Assembly: GCF_050948215.1 (NCBI RefSeq)
Contig: NC_135164.1
Coordinates: 3,229,116 to 3,293,115 of the forward strand
DNA length: 64,000 nt
Origin: Halictus rubicundus
Lineage: Eukaryota; Arthropoda; Insecta; Hymenoptera; Halictidae
Direction: 5' to 3'
Position numbers and translations under genes: made by a program. The notes beneath the pieces were generated by a model. That model was not told the DNA's origin. It did no database searches and saw nothing but the letters and a program-made list of their open reading frames with translations. Positions 1-10,745 of the stretch are shown here, piece by piece (positions within the stretch are counted from its first letter, which is position 1; each line of letters opens with the position of its first letter).

Positions 1-943
1 TGAGCTGAAAACTGTTGACAATGTATGCGCTCGCCGATTTTCCGAATTCGCGTGTTCATCGCCGCTAATTAGGTATTGCAAAGTATCAAACGCGTCCCCA
101 AATCTAATTGCATAAGTGCCTTGCATCTTCATTAAAAATATTGCCATTTTCTGACAGCTGACACTACTTCACTCAAGCAAATAATTTAAGAATCGTATCT
201 TTAAATTCCCAATTTCCATGAACTATAACTAAGAGACATTTAGTTAAATACTGATAAGCGTACCTGGGACGTTACAGTCAAGGACACAACTATCTTCCCC
301 AGCAACAAACACCGCAGGACAGTACACAAGAACGTGTACGGATTAGATAATCTTCCACAAAATGGCTGCCAGAAAATTACCCTGTCACGTGCACAGTTCT
401 GCTGGGAACTTCGTAACTTTCCCGTGAATATTAATTTACCTCCAGACTCCTGTTATTTATTAAATCTTTAATTTTGTCTTACTCCGCCAACAGGGGAGAC
501 AGATGAGCAACCGGTACACGAGCTACCACGTTTGATACGAGATAAAGAATTTACGAAGGGGTTAGAGGTCAAGCAAACACCCTACTGACAACATAAAGAC
601 ACTTTTGTTTACTGCAGGAAAGGTTCAACATAACCATTTACATCGCGGCACTTGCGAGATCGATAGAATAATTACTGCCCCACACTAAACGTTACCATAA
701 CAAACCGTTCCTCAAAGTAGAATATTTTGCAGTTGACCTTCAACGATCTCGAACGACGTTGAGTTACTGTACGCGTCTCTAACGCCCTATTGAACGATAC
801 ACAGAAAAGTGTATCGTTCTAATTTTAAAAAACCGGGTTGACCTTCGTATGTCCTCTACGCTGGCACATTGTTTTTCGAGTGATTCAGCTGTTTTAGGTG
901 CCCCACACTGTACGAAGCAGAAGCAAAGTTAGGGACTTTTGCC
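1..943. other. Gene-free stretch
   Basis: No coding region is supported here. The only structure I see is a short hairpin at 792-819 (11-bp stem ending in GTGTATCGTTC, 6-nt loop). The decamer GCCCCACACT occurs twice, near 677 and 899, and may be chance. Confidence 0.6.
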
Positions 944-948
944 CGCCG

Positions 949-2349
949 CACAGTGTGACGAATGGCCTTTTTAGCTGGACAAAATTCTAAATCGCCTATT
1001 TTTCTATATTTATCGATTAATATGTTTCCAGTTGTATAAAATATGAATAATTATTAATTGTTTACAACATTTAGTTGGTTTTTGTTAATTAAACAATATA
1101 TTTTAAGTGATTTATAATTAAATATAAAATACAACAAAGTTAGCAATGGACCTATGTAACACAGAATGATTTAACAAGTACTAGATATTATCAAAGAAGA
1201 CGTCATTTTTAATTATGGACAAAAAGAATATAATTTTGAAAAAATTATAGTAAATGTTACTTTTTGGAGATTCAGACATATTCTAACGGGAAAGAATTAT
1301 TCTTTGGTTTAGTATAAGCTTGTGTTGTTTATACCAATTTGTTTAGATTAATCTAAAAATTTGTATTTCCTATTTAAACTTTTCATAATTTTTATAAGGA
1401 ATTAAATGTTTTGATTCAACGTACCTGATTATATCTAAGGAAGATTTTGTTATAACGTTTTCACGTATAAAGTGATAACGTAACAAATAAAACACTAACA
1501 ACAATCACAGTAATTATAACAATAACAATACAACAATAACAACAATAAAAATAACGAAACTGAAAGATATAAGAAAAACGCAAGGGAGATGTACACTGCA
1601 CGCTGATCGCTCTGAGACTGAAGAAACGAATTTTCATACGAAGAAAGTTCAGAGGAAAACTCGGGAATCTTATCATTGTTTATTCCTTCAATATACAGTG
1701 AAAGAGACTAAACAAACCGCTAACAATAAGTGGCGACGGCAATCGGCATCGGCTGCGTTCGAAACGCCCTGCCCGGGCTATGATTGTCACGAGCGTGTGC
1801 GTAAAACGACGTAACTTCATTGTAAAAGTTAGTATAGTTCTGCAACGTTCTGCAAGCCAATTTTGGTATTAAAATAAAGTAGAGAATCTCTCTACTTTAT
1901 TATATGTAAAAATCATCGCGTGGACCGACGTGGACCATATACTAATTCTTAACGAAGAGTAGTAACATGGGCATTTCTGTGGAAAAATAAGTACCGTCTT
2001 TGACACTTAATTTACAAAAATAGAAAAATATTATCGATAATTTGGAATTACTAAAGTGAAAATACATGTTTTGAGATGTTATATCCATCGTATCTAGGAA
2101 ATTTAAACACTCCTTAGTACATTTTAACATCTTTCTAGCGCGTATGGAAATGTGCCCATTCATTTATAGGTTAGGTGTTCGTCTTTTAGGTGAAGTTTAC
2201 ACGCTCTGTAAACATACAACAAAAGAATTTTAAGTTTTAATATTCAAGGGTTTTAATACATGGTTATTTTAGATTATATTAGCACAGTTAGTTTTTGTTT
2301 ATTTGAAAGTTAATTTCGTCCAGCTAAAAAGGCCATTCGTCACACTGTG
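949..2349. mobile_element. Non-autonomous Transib element 1 (1401 bp)
   Basis: The ends are 38-bp terminal inverted repeats (949-986 and 2312-2349) with one mismatch, each starting CACAGTGTGACGAATGGCC. They are flanked by a perfect 5-bp target duplication, CGCCG, at 944-948 and 2350-2354. Known for the family: Transib elements make 5-bp, usually GC-rich, duplications and have CAC-starting ends resembling the RAG recombination signal heptamer. Here the heptamer is exactly CACAGTG. The interior is AT-rich and I can translate no transposase from it, so the copy must depend on a transposase made elsewhere. A 12-bp-stem hairpin lies inside at 1874-1900. The inverted ends and duplication are seen directly. 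Assignment to Transib is inference from target size and terminal motif. Confidence 0.82.
1874..1900. repeat. Hairpin inside Transib element 1
   Basis: Perfect 12-bp inverted repeat (ATAAAGTAGAGA and its complement) with a 3-nt loop ATC, lying in the AT-rich interior of the element. No function is evident. Confidence 0.6.
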
Positions 2350-2354
2350 CGCCG

Positions 2355-3467
2355 TCGCGAAATTCCGCTTCCGGTCGGTTCGGCGGTCGTCGTCGCGATA
2401 CACTCGCGAATCTAATGAAATTGATCGGAGCGATCGCGGATAGACGGTTCGCATGTCAACGACATTGGCCCGGGAGAATAACGAAGGGCGCGGCATAGTC
2501 CTGCGTGAGCCCATTAACCGAGAATTTCATGATACGCTTCATTGCACTAATCCAATTTAATTAGAACTGGCTGGATAATAAGCCTGTAACGACACACTTT
2601 GCTCATTAATAACGATCAGACTCCGGCCACGGTGCTCGCCGAGAGTCATCCGACGTTTTATCGTTCATCGTCTGTCTTCCTTATCGCATATATCTTCGCC
2701 CCGTGTGACGCGCCGCCCTATCCCCGGATTATGTAATCCGCGCGGCCGATCCTTTACTCTTTTCTGACCGGATTTTTATGTTCGTTCGAGCTCATATCCG
2801 CCCCCGGGAGTTTCGCCGTTTGCGTGGAAATTCCGCAGCGACCGAGGCGATAGGTAATAAGGGGAAGATGAACGCTGCCTGCCTAGGCCAGACTATAACG
2901 CGCACCCGGCCTCGGAACCGACCGTTTCCGGCGGGATTTCTATCGTTAAGTAGCCATTGTTATGTATAAAATCAGCCACCTGTGAAAGCAGAGCCGAGGG
3001 TGCGTCCTGTAACGAATGTAACTCTTCTTTTTATACGCCCCTGCTACTCAAACTGTTTCAACACCGAATCGATTATTCTACCCTTCGATACCCTTCGAAT
3101 ATGTACAATTTTCATTATTATTCCACAGCAATGAAAAATTTGTCTTTGGTAACATATTACAATTCATTAAAGAAAGCGTCGGTTTCCAAAAATCAGGACA
3201 CCATTTAATTCGAGAAAAACAGAAAAATGTAATTTAACAGACCGGAAATGCGAAATTTCTGTGAAGCCACTTGCATTTTTCATATTATAAATTTTATTTT
3301 ATAATTTCTATAGATATCTAGATATATTATCTAGAATCAAAGTGGTTATTCGAAAGTAACGATAACATATTTCAAGCTTAAAAGGATTAAATTTTATCGA
3401 GACTTGCCATCCCAAACGCAGTTCATGAATCATTCAAGAGTATTTGCTATACAATTGTGCAAAAGTT
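2355..3467. other. Gene-free stretch
   Basis: Mixed-composition DNA with short open frames only. None shows a recognisable motif or splice context. AT palindromes occur around 3285-3340. No repeat shared with the rest of the window was seen. Confidence 0.5.
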
Positions 3468-3545
3468 CAGCATCCAACACAGGAGGAAACTGATTTGAAT
3501 CCCATAGGTTCTCTATGGGATGAACTTCACGCCAAAGTTTGTAAA
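3468..3545 (+). pseudogene. Tc1-type transposase fragment (third catalytic region)
   Basis: A 26-codon stretch reads through a decayed copy of the Tc1 transposase segment that normally reads like W-P-x-Q-S-P-D-L-N-P-I-E-N-x-W-D-E-L. Here TDLNPIG, SLWDEL and HAKV are still visible. In the family this block carries the last acidic catalytic residue just after the NPI motif. At that position the copy has Gly instead of Glu, so it could not be active. There is no terminal repeat or intact upstream frame. It is a small relic in otherwise gene-free DNA. Confidence 0.7.
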
Positions 3546-4601
3546 GCTTCAATTACCGGTGAACGCTGATAAGATGTCACTCTATCAACATTTAATAATT
3601 TAATCATTGCGTTACGATAATATACGTAACAGTACATTTCATTAAAAGTTGCTTTATCCGAAATACGATGAATAAATCCTCATCGAGTAATGAAAAAAAG
3701 AATAATAATCTTTGTAAAATTAGTACTACTCTTACAAGTGTTCCAGTGACTTCAAACGCAAGTGCCAATTCACTATCATTCTCCACGAACGGCAACGTGC
3801 TTTACATTATTCATCGCGAGGTTGGGTAATCCATTCGGTCCAATTACTCTCGTGGAAATTTCAAAATAAGTTGTCTGTACAAAGATAATTGCCTAAACAG
3901 GGTTTCCGCGGAAAAGTGAATACAAAAATGACGGCAGACTGTTTTGTGTGCGTATGCACGCGTACATTAATTGAAGCAATTAACCCGTTTTTTAATCATA
4001 AGTTCCGTTTCAGAATTTGTGTATCGCAATGTAAAACTGTAACTGAGCCGTGGTTCTCAACGCTGTAAAAAGCAACATTTCCCGACAAAGTTTAACCACA
4101 TTTATTATAACGACATAAAGTCATCGTCGCTTCATTCTAAAATGAAAATATACTTTACAATGGGCTTTTTTTCTGGAGAATTAATTTTTGTTAGATTCTT
4201 ACAGAATGTCAGGACGCTCGAAACGAACGAATTAGTGTTTCACAGTTACGGAATATTAGACTCCGGATTTTGGTCAGTCGCGTAAAAGAGATTGCTCTGC
4301 TTTAATAGATCAAGTTCCGTTCGCGCTGCGAGAAATCTCGAGAATCCCACGGCAACGAAAGTGAGGCGGATCAAGACTAAAAGAAAATGAAGGACGTTGC
4401 GACTTAGTAACGAGCGGGGAACCGGTTCAATTTACGAAATGACGGGCATCAGATTACGTAGAGAAATGTGTTCCGGTTTTGAATAAAACGCGCTTCATCT
4501 TTCCGGGTCCGCACCAGATCGATTCCAATCTCAAGAAAATGGAACGAATATTTGATGTTTACCGAGGAGCAATGAGACTCCTGGAAACTGAGATTCCCCG
4601 T
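3546..4601. other. Gene-free stretch
   Basis: No coding or repeat feature is supported. The region ends where the tandemly duplicated MITE flank begins. Confidence 0.5.
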
Positions 4602-5022
4602 ATTATTATATAATGTGAGGCACGCAAGAATCAGCAGAACCCTGGAACAATTGTATTATACAGGGTGGCCCGCTCGAAAACAGCCGCCCGAATATCTGGT
4701 TGAATCGTGACGATATGAAAAATATTTTTCCTATACAATTTGAGTGACATCAGTGGACGAGATAAACCGCAGAGAATATTGTCAGTATTTTTGTGAAATT
4801 ATTAACACCGCTAGATTGATGAGTTCACATGGAATTGTATTATTATATAATGTGAGGCACGCAAGAATCAGGAGAACCCTAGAACAATTGTATTATACAG
4901 GGTGGCCCTGTGAAAAATATTTTTCCTATACATTTTGAGTGACATCAGTGGACGAGATAAACCGCAGAGAATATTGTCAGTATTTTTGTGAAATTATTAA
5001 CACCGCTAGATTGATGAGTTCA
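4602..5022. repeat. Internal tandem duplication of MITE end plus its flank
   Basis: A block starting ATTATTATATAATGTGAGG at 4602 is repeated from 4840 with few substitutions. The duplicated unit includes about 58 bp of DNA outside the MITE terminus and the left end of the element itself. The second copy lacks about 40 bp just inside the terminus, so the two copies are not identical. The duplication probably arose after insertion by unequal exchange or replication slippage. Confidence 0.8.
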
Positions 5023-5134
5023 CGTGATATATTTTTGTAAATAAAGGTGTGCATTTTTTTAGTATTAGCATTTTCTTTGTTTGCTATTAAATGAAGGAGG
5101 TATTTAAGCAGCTATTTTCAAGCGGGCCACCCTG
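4661..5134. mobile_element. TA-flanked MITE, mariner-like termini CAGGGTGGCCCGCT
   Basis: Inverted ends of roughly 27 bp start CAGGGTGGCCCGCT on both sides, with TA at 4659-4660 and 5135-5136. TA targets and TACAGGGTG-type ends fit Tc1/mariner-related MITEs. A second internal copy of the left terminus (about 4899) comes from the tandem duplication. There is no transposase frame. A short open frame across the duplication has no motif and I do not call it a gene. Confidence 0.7.
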
Positions 5135-5136
5135 TA

Positions 5137-6831
5137 CAGTAGGAGGTTGTTTTATTGTACACTTGCAGATTCAACGTTTTAAATCTGTTCAATCCTCGCG
5201 AGTGCACGGCCTAAGGAAGATTGTTCGTTTCGCTGCACACTCTGGGGACTTAGCATCTCAAAGCCCGATAAAAAGCTCACAGAACCTTTACGCTTCTAGT
5301 GCGGATCAAAGATAGTGCTTCTGCTCGATGAACTATGCCAATAATCATTTTGTGCGCGTTTCAAAATTTATAAATGAGTAGTATTGACTGATATAATATA
5401 ACAGAAGTGTGCAATATTAATTGCATGTGTTTGCTATTAATTCTCATTCATCCATCAAGACTGACAATCGATTCAAAACAGATGTTCAACATATATGTTT
5501 ATTAACGATTTAATTAACTTTCACTGATGGTACTGAAAGAATTCATTGAGCTCGTGCAAATTGAGGAAAATGTTATTTCATTATTCTACGCATTACTGCA
5601 TTATTTATTAGATTCTAGATTTTACGCGTTTATTGGTAGAATGAGTAAATAAAGCATGAAACAGTATATTAAGAAAATCGAAAAATTCTGTTAAATTCTG
5701 TTAAGAAGAATTTTTAAAGTCATAATACTATACATAAAGTCAGAATCACGGGGGATGTTATATATTTCGTTGATGTATAATTTTTGCTCCCCTTTGTTTC
5801 TGTATTCCATCGTCTATATAAAACCGAAAGACGGTAAGCAGAGAGTTAAGAATTCATGGCTCGGTTCGTTATAAATTTAAACTTGCAACGAAGTGCTTCC
5901 GCTATCCGATATATTATGCATATAATTTTAGCGTATACTCACTTTTCGATGATATAAATAATAGATTATTCTTCGATGCTATCGTACGTAGGGTTGAACT
6001 GACCTAAACGACGAGTGCGCAAGATTCTCCGTTTAAGAAGACTTGTTTCATCCGATAGACGCTACAAATAATTAATCTCTTCTCGCTGTAGACTATTATA
6101 AATGCGTGAAATCTGTCATGCAGACGGCACCGAGAAGTAAATCGAGCCCGACAGCGAGATGACAAAAAGAGTATCAACAGCTGCGCGAACATCTTACTCC
6201 GAGAAGTTGGTCGCAGTAGGCCTCATAAATTTTAATAACGACGCGGCCCGACTAATTCCCGAATTAGTGTTGATAAACGAGCGGAGTTTCGGTGAGTCGA
6301 GCGTCAATAAGTCACGTTTCGAACGACCCGCGGAAAAACAGGAAAAAGGGGGCGCGCTCGATTTCTCTACGGTGCATAATCCCCGGGAATTTTAATTTAA
6401 TGAGTAGTAATTACCGTCGGAGCGGCGCGTGTTCCGCTCGCGCGCTCACTGACCGGGGCCGAGGCTTTGTGCAATAAGCAGCTCGGCGGAATCGGGTTCG
6501 AATATCTGCTCTCTGATAACCAAGTCGAATAATGGGCCGGCCGCGATTTCATGCGGTTACGATTGATGATGGTATTATAATTTTAATACGAAATGAACCG
6601 AAAATACTCGTCGGACTCGTTCGGCCTGCGAGCGAGATCATACATCAAACCTCGCGGTCCGAAATTTCCTCATCGGCGCCGATTGTCCTCGCATCGAATA
6701 TCAATAAAACATGTAAACGACCTTTAATCGTTCATCAATCTTAGCGTTTCGAGTTTCGTCGAGACACTCGACGAAATACGCGAATTTCATTTGTGAGCTT
6801 TTTCGCCTGTAGGCGCAGCGATTCTCAAATT
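5137..6831. other. Gene-free stretch
   Basis: No motif-bearing reading frame, no inverted-end element and no RNA gene were seen. A modest GC-rich patch lies around 6240-6540. Confidence 0.45.
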
Positions 6832-6890
6832 ACACTGATTTCCCCATATATGTCGCCAACGCCTGGACGAAAAATTGTGATAACTTCGTG
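6832..6890. repeat. Truncated copy of the 'TGTCGCCGAGGCCTGG' MITE (family H)
   Basis: TACACTGATTTCC followed by CATATATGTCGCC and CGCCTGGA matches the left end of the family seen better at 28517 and 31400. Only about 55 bp can be aligned. The rest is missing or decayed. Confidence 0.55.
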
Positions 6891-8879
6891 GAGACCATAA
6901 TCTAGGCTCATTTTGTAGCCTTTACTTTGGCGAAGCAGTGTTCATATTCCTCGAATGTGTCTCGTGTATGTTGTAGTGCAGATGTAACGCAACAACGTGC
7001 GTTTTAAAGTCGGATTCAACGCTCGAACGTCTCTAAAATATTACTACAAAAGGATGCTGATGAGTTAAAATACTGAAATGACGTCATCCACTAGTGTAAT
7101 AACAATTAGCACTGCTTCGTGAAAGGGCTGGTCCCGCAGCTAAGCTTTAGCCAATTTGTTGCTTTTATTTTTGACTTTTGGCAAAAGCTTGACTGCGAGA
7201 CAAGCCCCTGTACGGGCACGGCTAATCGCTATTACGTTAGATGATGTAATTTCAGTATTGCAACTCGTCCGCGTGTTCTGTAATATTTTAGAAACGTTTC
7301 ACCGTTATGGTAAAATAAAGAATTTTGTTGGGAAAATCGAATAGTGGATTTCGAGAGTAAAAGTTTTTGCATAAAGTTGCATAACGTTTAAGATTTTGAT
7401 CAAAAGTTAGCAAATCCGAGAGACCTGAAATTAGAGCTGGCAAACATACAAAATTTTGTTATTTTTTTTTTTTTTATTGCAACGCGGGAGTGCGGGCGTG
7501 GTATAACAGCACAAATATCATAAAAATATTTTCAACGGGAAAATATAGCGATCAATGTCAATCAAGAATAAGCGAGCGAGGGAGTGACAGACGTTTGCGA
7601 TTGTTGAACGTTGTATAAAATTAAATTATTGAAAGACCCACAACGTGCTTGAATAACTTGTTCGATAATTTCGAACGACAGTGATTTCAAGAAAATCATG
7701 AAACAGAAACTCTGGAACCGGTCATTGAAATAGTTTCGTTAGTTCCGTTGCCGCAATTTATAACTAGAGATAATTCATAATAATCCACTGTCCGAGGATT
7801 AATCTAACGTTCGCTTTCCGCGTGCAGTTAATTATTGAGAATAATTGACGGTAAGTCGATGGCGTTCCCTGTTGAGAGATATAGCTTAAACTGCCGGCGC
7901 TGCAACGACCAACTATAGATACGAATGTTCATAGAATCAGAATAATTCCACGTGTTCATTCAGACTGAACTTCTGCGGTGCTATAGTCCGGCTGAGTAGC
8001 ATTGATAATTGAAAGACGGGGCACTATGATAGAGTAAACTTCTGGCTGGTGAAAACCCACGTAATTAATAAACTGCACATCTTCTGAGGAAAATGGGGAA
8101 AAAGTCGATTTTCTGAAAATGGAAAACCAGAATTACCTCCTTGAAGCGTATACGATCGATTCCGTGAGTCGCCGTGTGTAATAGAAACGATAATGCGGGA
8201 GGTTATGGCAGTCCGGGAAGCGTGAGGACGCTAAAAATGAGACACCTACAAACTGTCGGAAGAAAATCCCGCCTGTCTGGAGCATGAGCCATGTTCTGGC
8301 CGGATTGCGACAGGAGATAAAAAGTGGGTATTATATCATAGCATTAAGCATAGGAGCAGTGTTTAAATCCAGCGGAATTCGCCGTATCACGAGTAAAACC
8401 GGATTTCCAGGCGCAGATCGTAATGCCGGCTGTGTGTTCGGCGGTGTATGCTCTGAAGCTCTCTATTGTCATCATTCAAATTGATAGAATCCGAACTAAT
8501 TGCGAGGCGAGTTCATTATAAACAATACCAGTCCGAAATGGAATCAGGTTTATTTTGTCCAAGAAGCTGGTAAGTTGGAAACTGAACAAGTGCCAAGCTG
8601 CTCGCGGCTCGAGCGAGCCCTCCGAGGGGAGGGGAAAGAAGAAGAATAGCCAGCATTGTCTTCCAATAGCGTTATTATTCTAGGTCTCGGAAATACACCG
8701 CAGACATAATTAAATTTAACAGCACCGACGCACACTGTGCCGAATCAAAATTATAGACGAGGTTAGCAGTGGAACAAAAATGAACTTTATGCAGTTCGGA
8801 GACAATCATCGAGCAAGTCAAATGCAAGACGGTAAAAATATCTGGACTTTAAAAATACTGTCGTATTACTTTCAACTCA
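6891..8879. other. Gene-free stretch
   Basis: Contains a T-tract at 7462-7475 and otherwise unremarkable mixed DNA. Nothing recognisable as a gene was found. Confidence 0.45.
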
Positions 8880-9125
8880 TTAACCCTTTGCACTCGAAGC
8901 TATTTTAACTCCAAAACGAAACATTTCTTCCGACGTAGAATATTGCCCTTCTATATATATTTGTCATGTTACACATACGAAAATGGTGCAACTTACTCGT
9001 ACTATACCGAAATGTTTAGTAATTTATTAAATGCAAACAAATTTAATAATGTAAAAAATATTTTGAATAATGATACACCAATTTTTAGTGGTGCTTTACA
9101 GTCGCATTCGAGTGCTAAGGGTTAA
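8880..9125. mobile_element. TTAA MITE family B, copy 1
   Basis: Flanked by TTAA at 8880-8883 and 9122-9125. The ends are TTAACCCTTTGCACTCGAAG and the near complement ending GAGTGCTAAGGGTTAA. A second copy at 54430-54676 is alignable along its whole length at roughly 90 percent by eye. TTAA duplication points to a piggyBac-type transposase acting in trans. Internal sequence is AT-rich and non-coding. Confidence 0.85.
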
Positions 9126-9662
9126 AATTGTTGAGAAAAGAAATAATGCAGATCATTTTTATTCTGCATGAAAGTCTGCACTCCAGTAATGAATTATTAT
9201 GGAATATACCTGCCCAGAAGTAGATCGAAGATGATAAACATACCGAGGACATGTCTGTTATCAGGGATTTCTGAGGAAGCAAAATTTCATCGGTAATACA
9301 CGGCGGTTAACATGCTCATTACCAGCGTCGCGTATTTATAACGACTGCCGTTTCTCACTTTGTGTGAATATATCCAAATTAATTTCACGCGCATTGTTAT
9401 TTAAAACTGTGACGCACGTTGCAACGTTCAAGGAGTTAATGGGATTTCTTTGTTACACATTTCAACATTATATTCAGGGAATACGTTGCATTTAACAAAA
9501 CAGTATGAATGGCGAACACTGCTGCCGGAATAATGACAGTGGCGAACGTAAATCCGCGAAATATCTCAAGCGCTTTTTCATATATAGTTTTGTGTTATCA
9601 AATATGAATCATTCTGGCCGTTCTAATCATTTGTTGCCGAAGTTGAAATTGCAATTCCACCA
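9126..9662. other. Gene-free stretch
   Basis: No feature supported between MITE B and the foldback element. Confidence 0.45.
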
Positions 9663-10745
9663 AAAGGGCCTAGCGGGATAAGAATGGTCCAGCGGCCCCA
9701 GCAACGATTTTTATCAGTATTGTGTGGAATACAATGGTTTTAGGTTGAAAGATAATCCCCCAAAATTTTAAGTCGCTAACCCTTCATTTAAGGATAATAT
9801 GAGGGTAAATACCCTTCACTGTATCAATTTTTTTCTCGGTTGTTAATTAAGATATTCCGATGGAACAAAAACGAAAATATTCGAACTTACCTCCTTCATA
9901 TCATATAGTTTTTTCACAATTGTGATCAAATTATTAAGGGTAGTAATTATTTAATATTATTAATATTATTAATATTATTAACGGGAATAATTATTGAAAT
10001 CGAAAATTGTAAAACCATCAGAGATATTAACCAAAATATTTGATGTAACACATACTGTACCAGTAATTGAGGAAAATAGTGACGAAGATTGAATAAATCT
10101 ATATTTTGATTCCTAAAATTCTCTTTTACACCTACATAATGTCTATTTATAAATTCGAGAAGATAAGAATAGAATGTAATACAATGCGTCGCGTTTAAAA
10201 AGTAATAATTGATCAAGGAGGGACTTAATCTCCTGATAAGAATTATTAATTAGAGTCGTAAGAAATCCTGCACTATACATTATACTGTTATAATGGCGTC
10301 ATTTCATTTGTTTTTCAATATTTAACTATGTTCCACCAATCTCAGGATCTTGAAACTTTTACATATTAAATAGGTGACAGAATATTATTCTTGAATTTTT
10401 TGGAAGTGGTCACTCGAAGGGTTGCATGCACCCCCCACCCCTAAAGAATTAAATAATTTTTTTCTACCCTCAATAATTTGATCACAATTGTGAAAAAAAT
10501 ATATGATATGAAGGAGGTAAGTTCGAATATTTTCGTTTTTGTTCCATCTGAATATCTTAATTAACAACCGAGAACAAAAATGATACAGTGAAGGGTATTT
10601 ACCCTCATATTATCCTTAAATGAAGGGTTAGCGACTTAAAATTTTGGGGGATTATCTTTCAACCTGAAACCATTGTTTTCCAAACAATACTGATAAAAAT
10701 CGTTGCTGGGGCCGCTGGACCATTCTTATCCTGCTGGGCCCTTTC
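9663..10745. mobile_element. Foldback element with about 283-bp inverted arms (family K)
   Basis: Left arm 9663-9945 and right arm 10463-10745 are inverted copies of each other with few differences. Shared landmarks are AAAGGGCC at the tips, AGAATGGTCCAGCGGCCCC, GATAATCCCCCAAAATTTTAAG and TGATCAAATTATT at the inner edge. A 0.5 kb AT-rich core separates them and includes an (ATT)n-like run near 9950-9985. I could not define a target duplication with confidence, so the superfamily is unassigned. An 89-codon hydrophobic frame in the core has no motif and is not called. Confidence 0.8.

Noticed and set aside
949..986. RSS-like 12-nt spacer between CACAGTG and a T5 run
   Set aside because: The spacing is exactly 12 nt but the run is T-rich, not the A-rich nonamer, and element 2 does not share it. 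Treated as coincidence.
8733..8739. Another CACTGTG heptamer
   Set aside because: No inverted partner and no 5-bp duplication.
9947..10216. 89-codon hydrophobic minus frame in foldback K
   Set aside because: AT-rich core with Asn/Ile runs from an (ATT)n repeat. No membrane-protein family resemblance.
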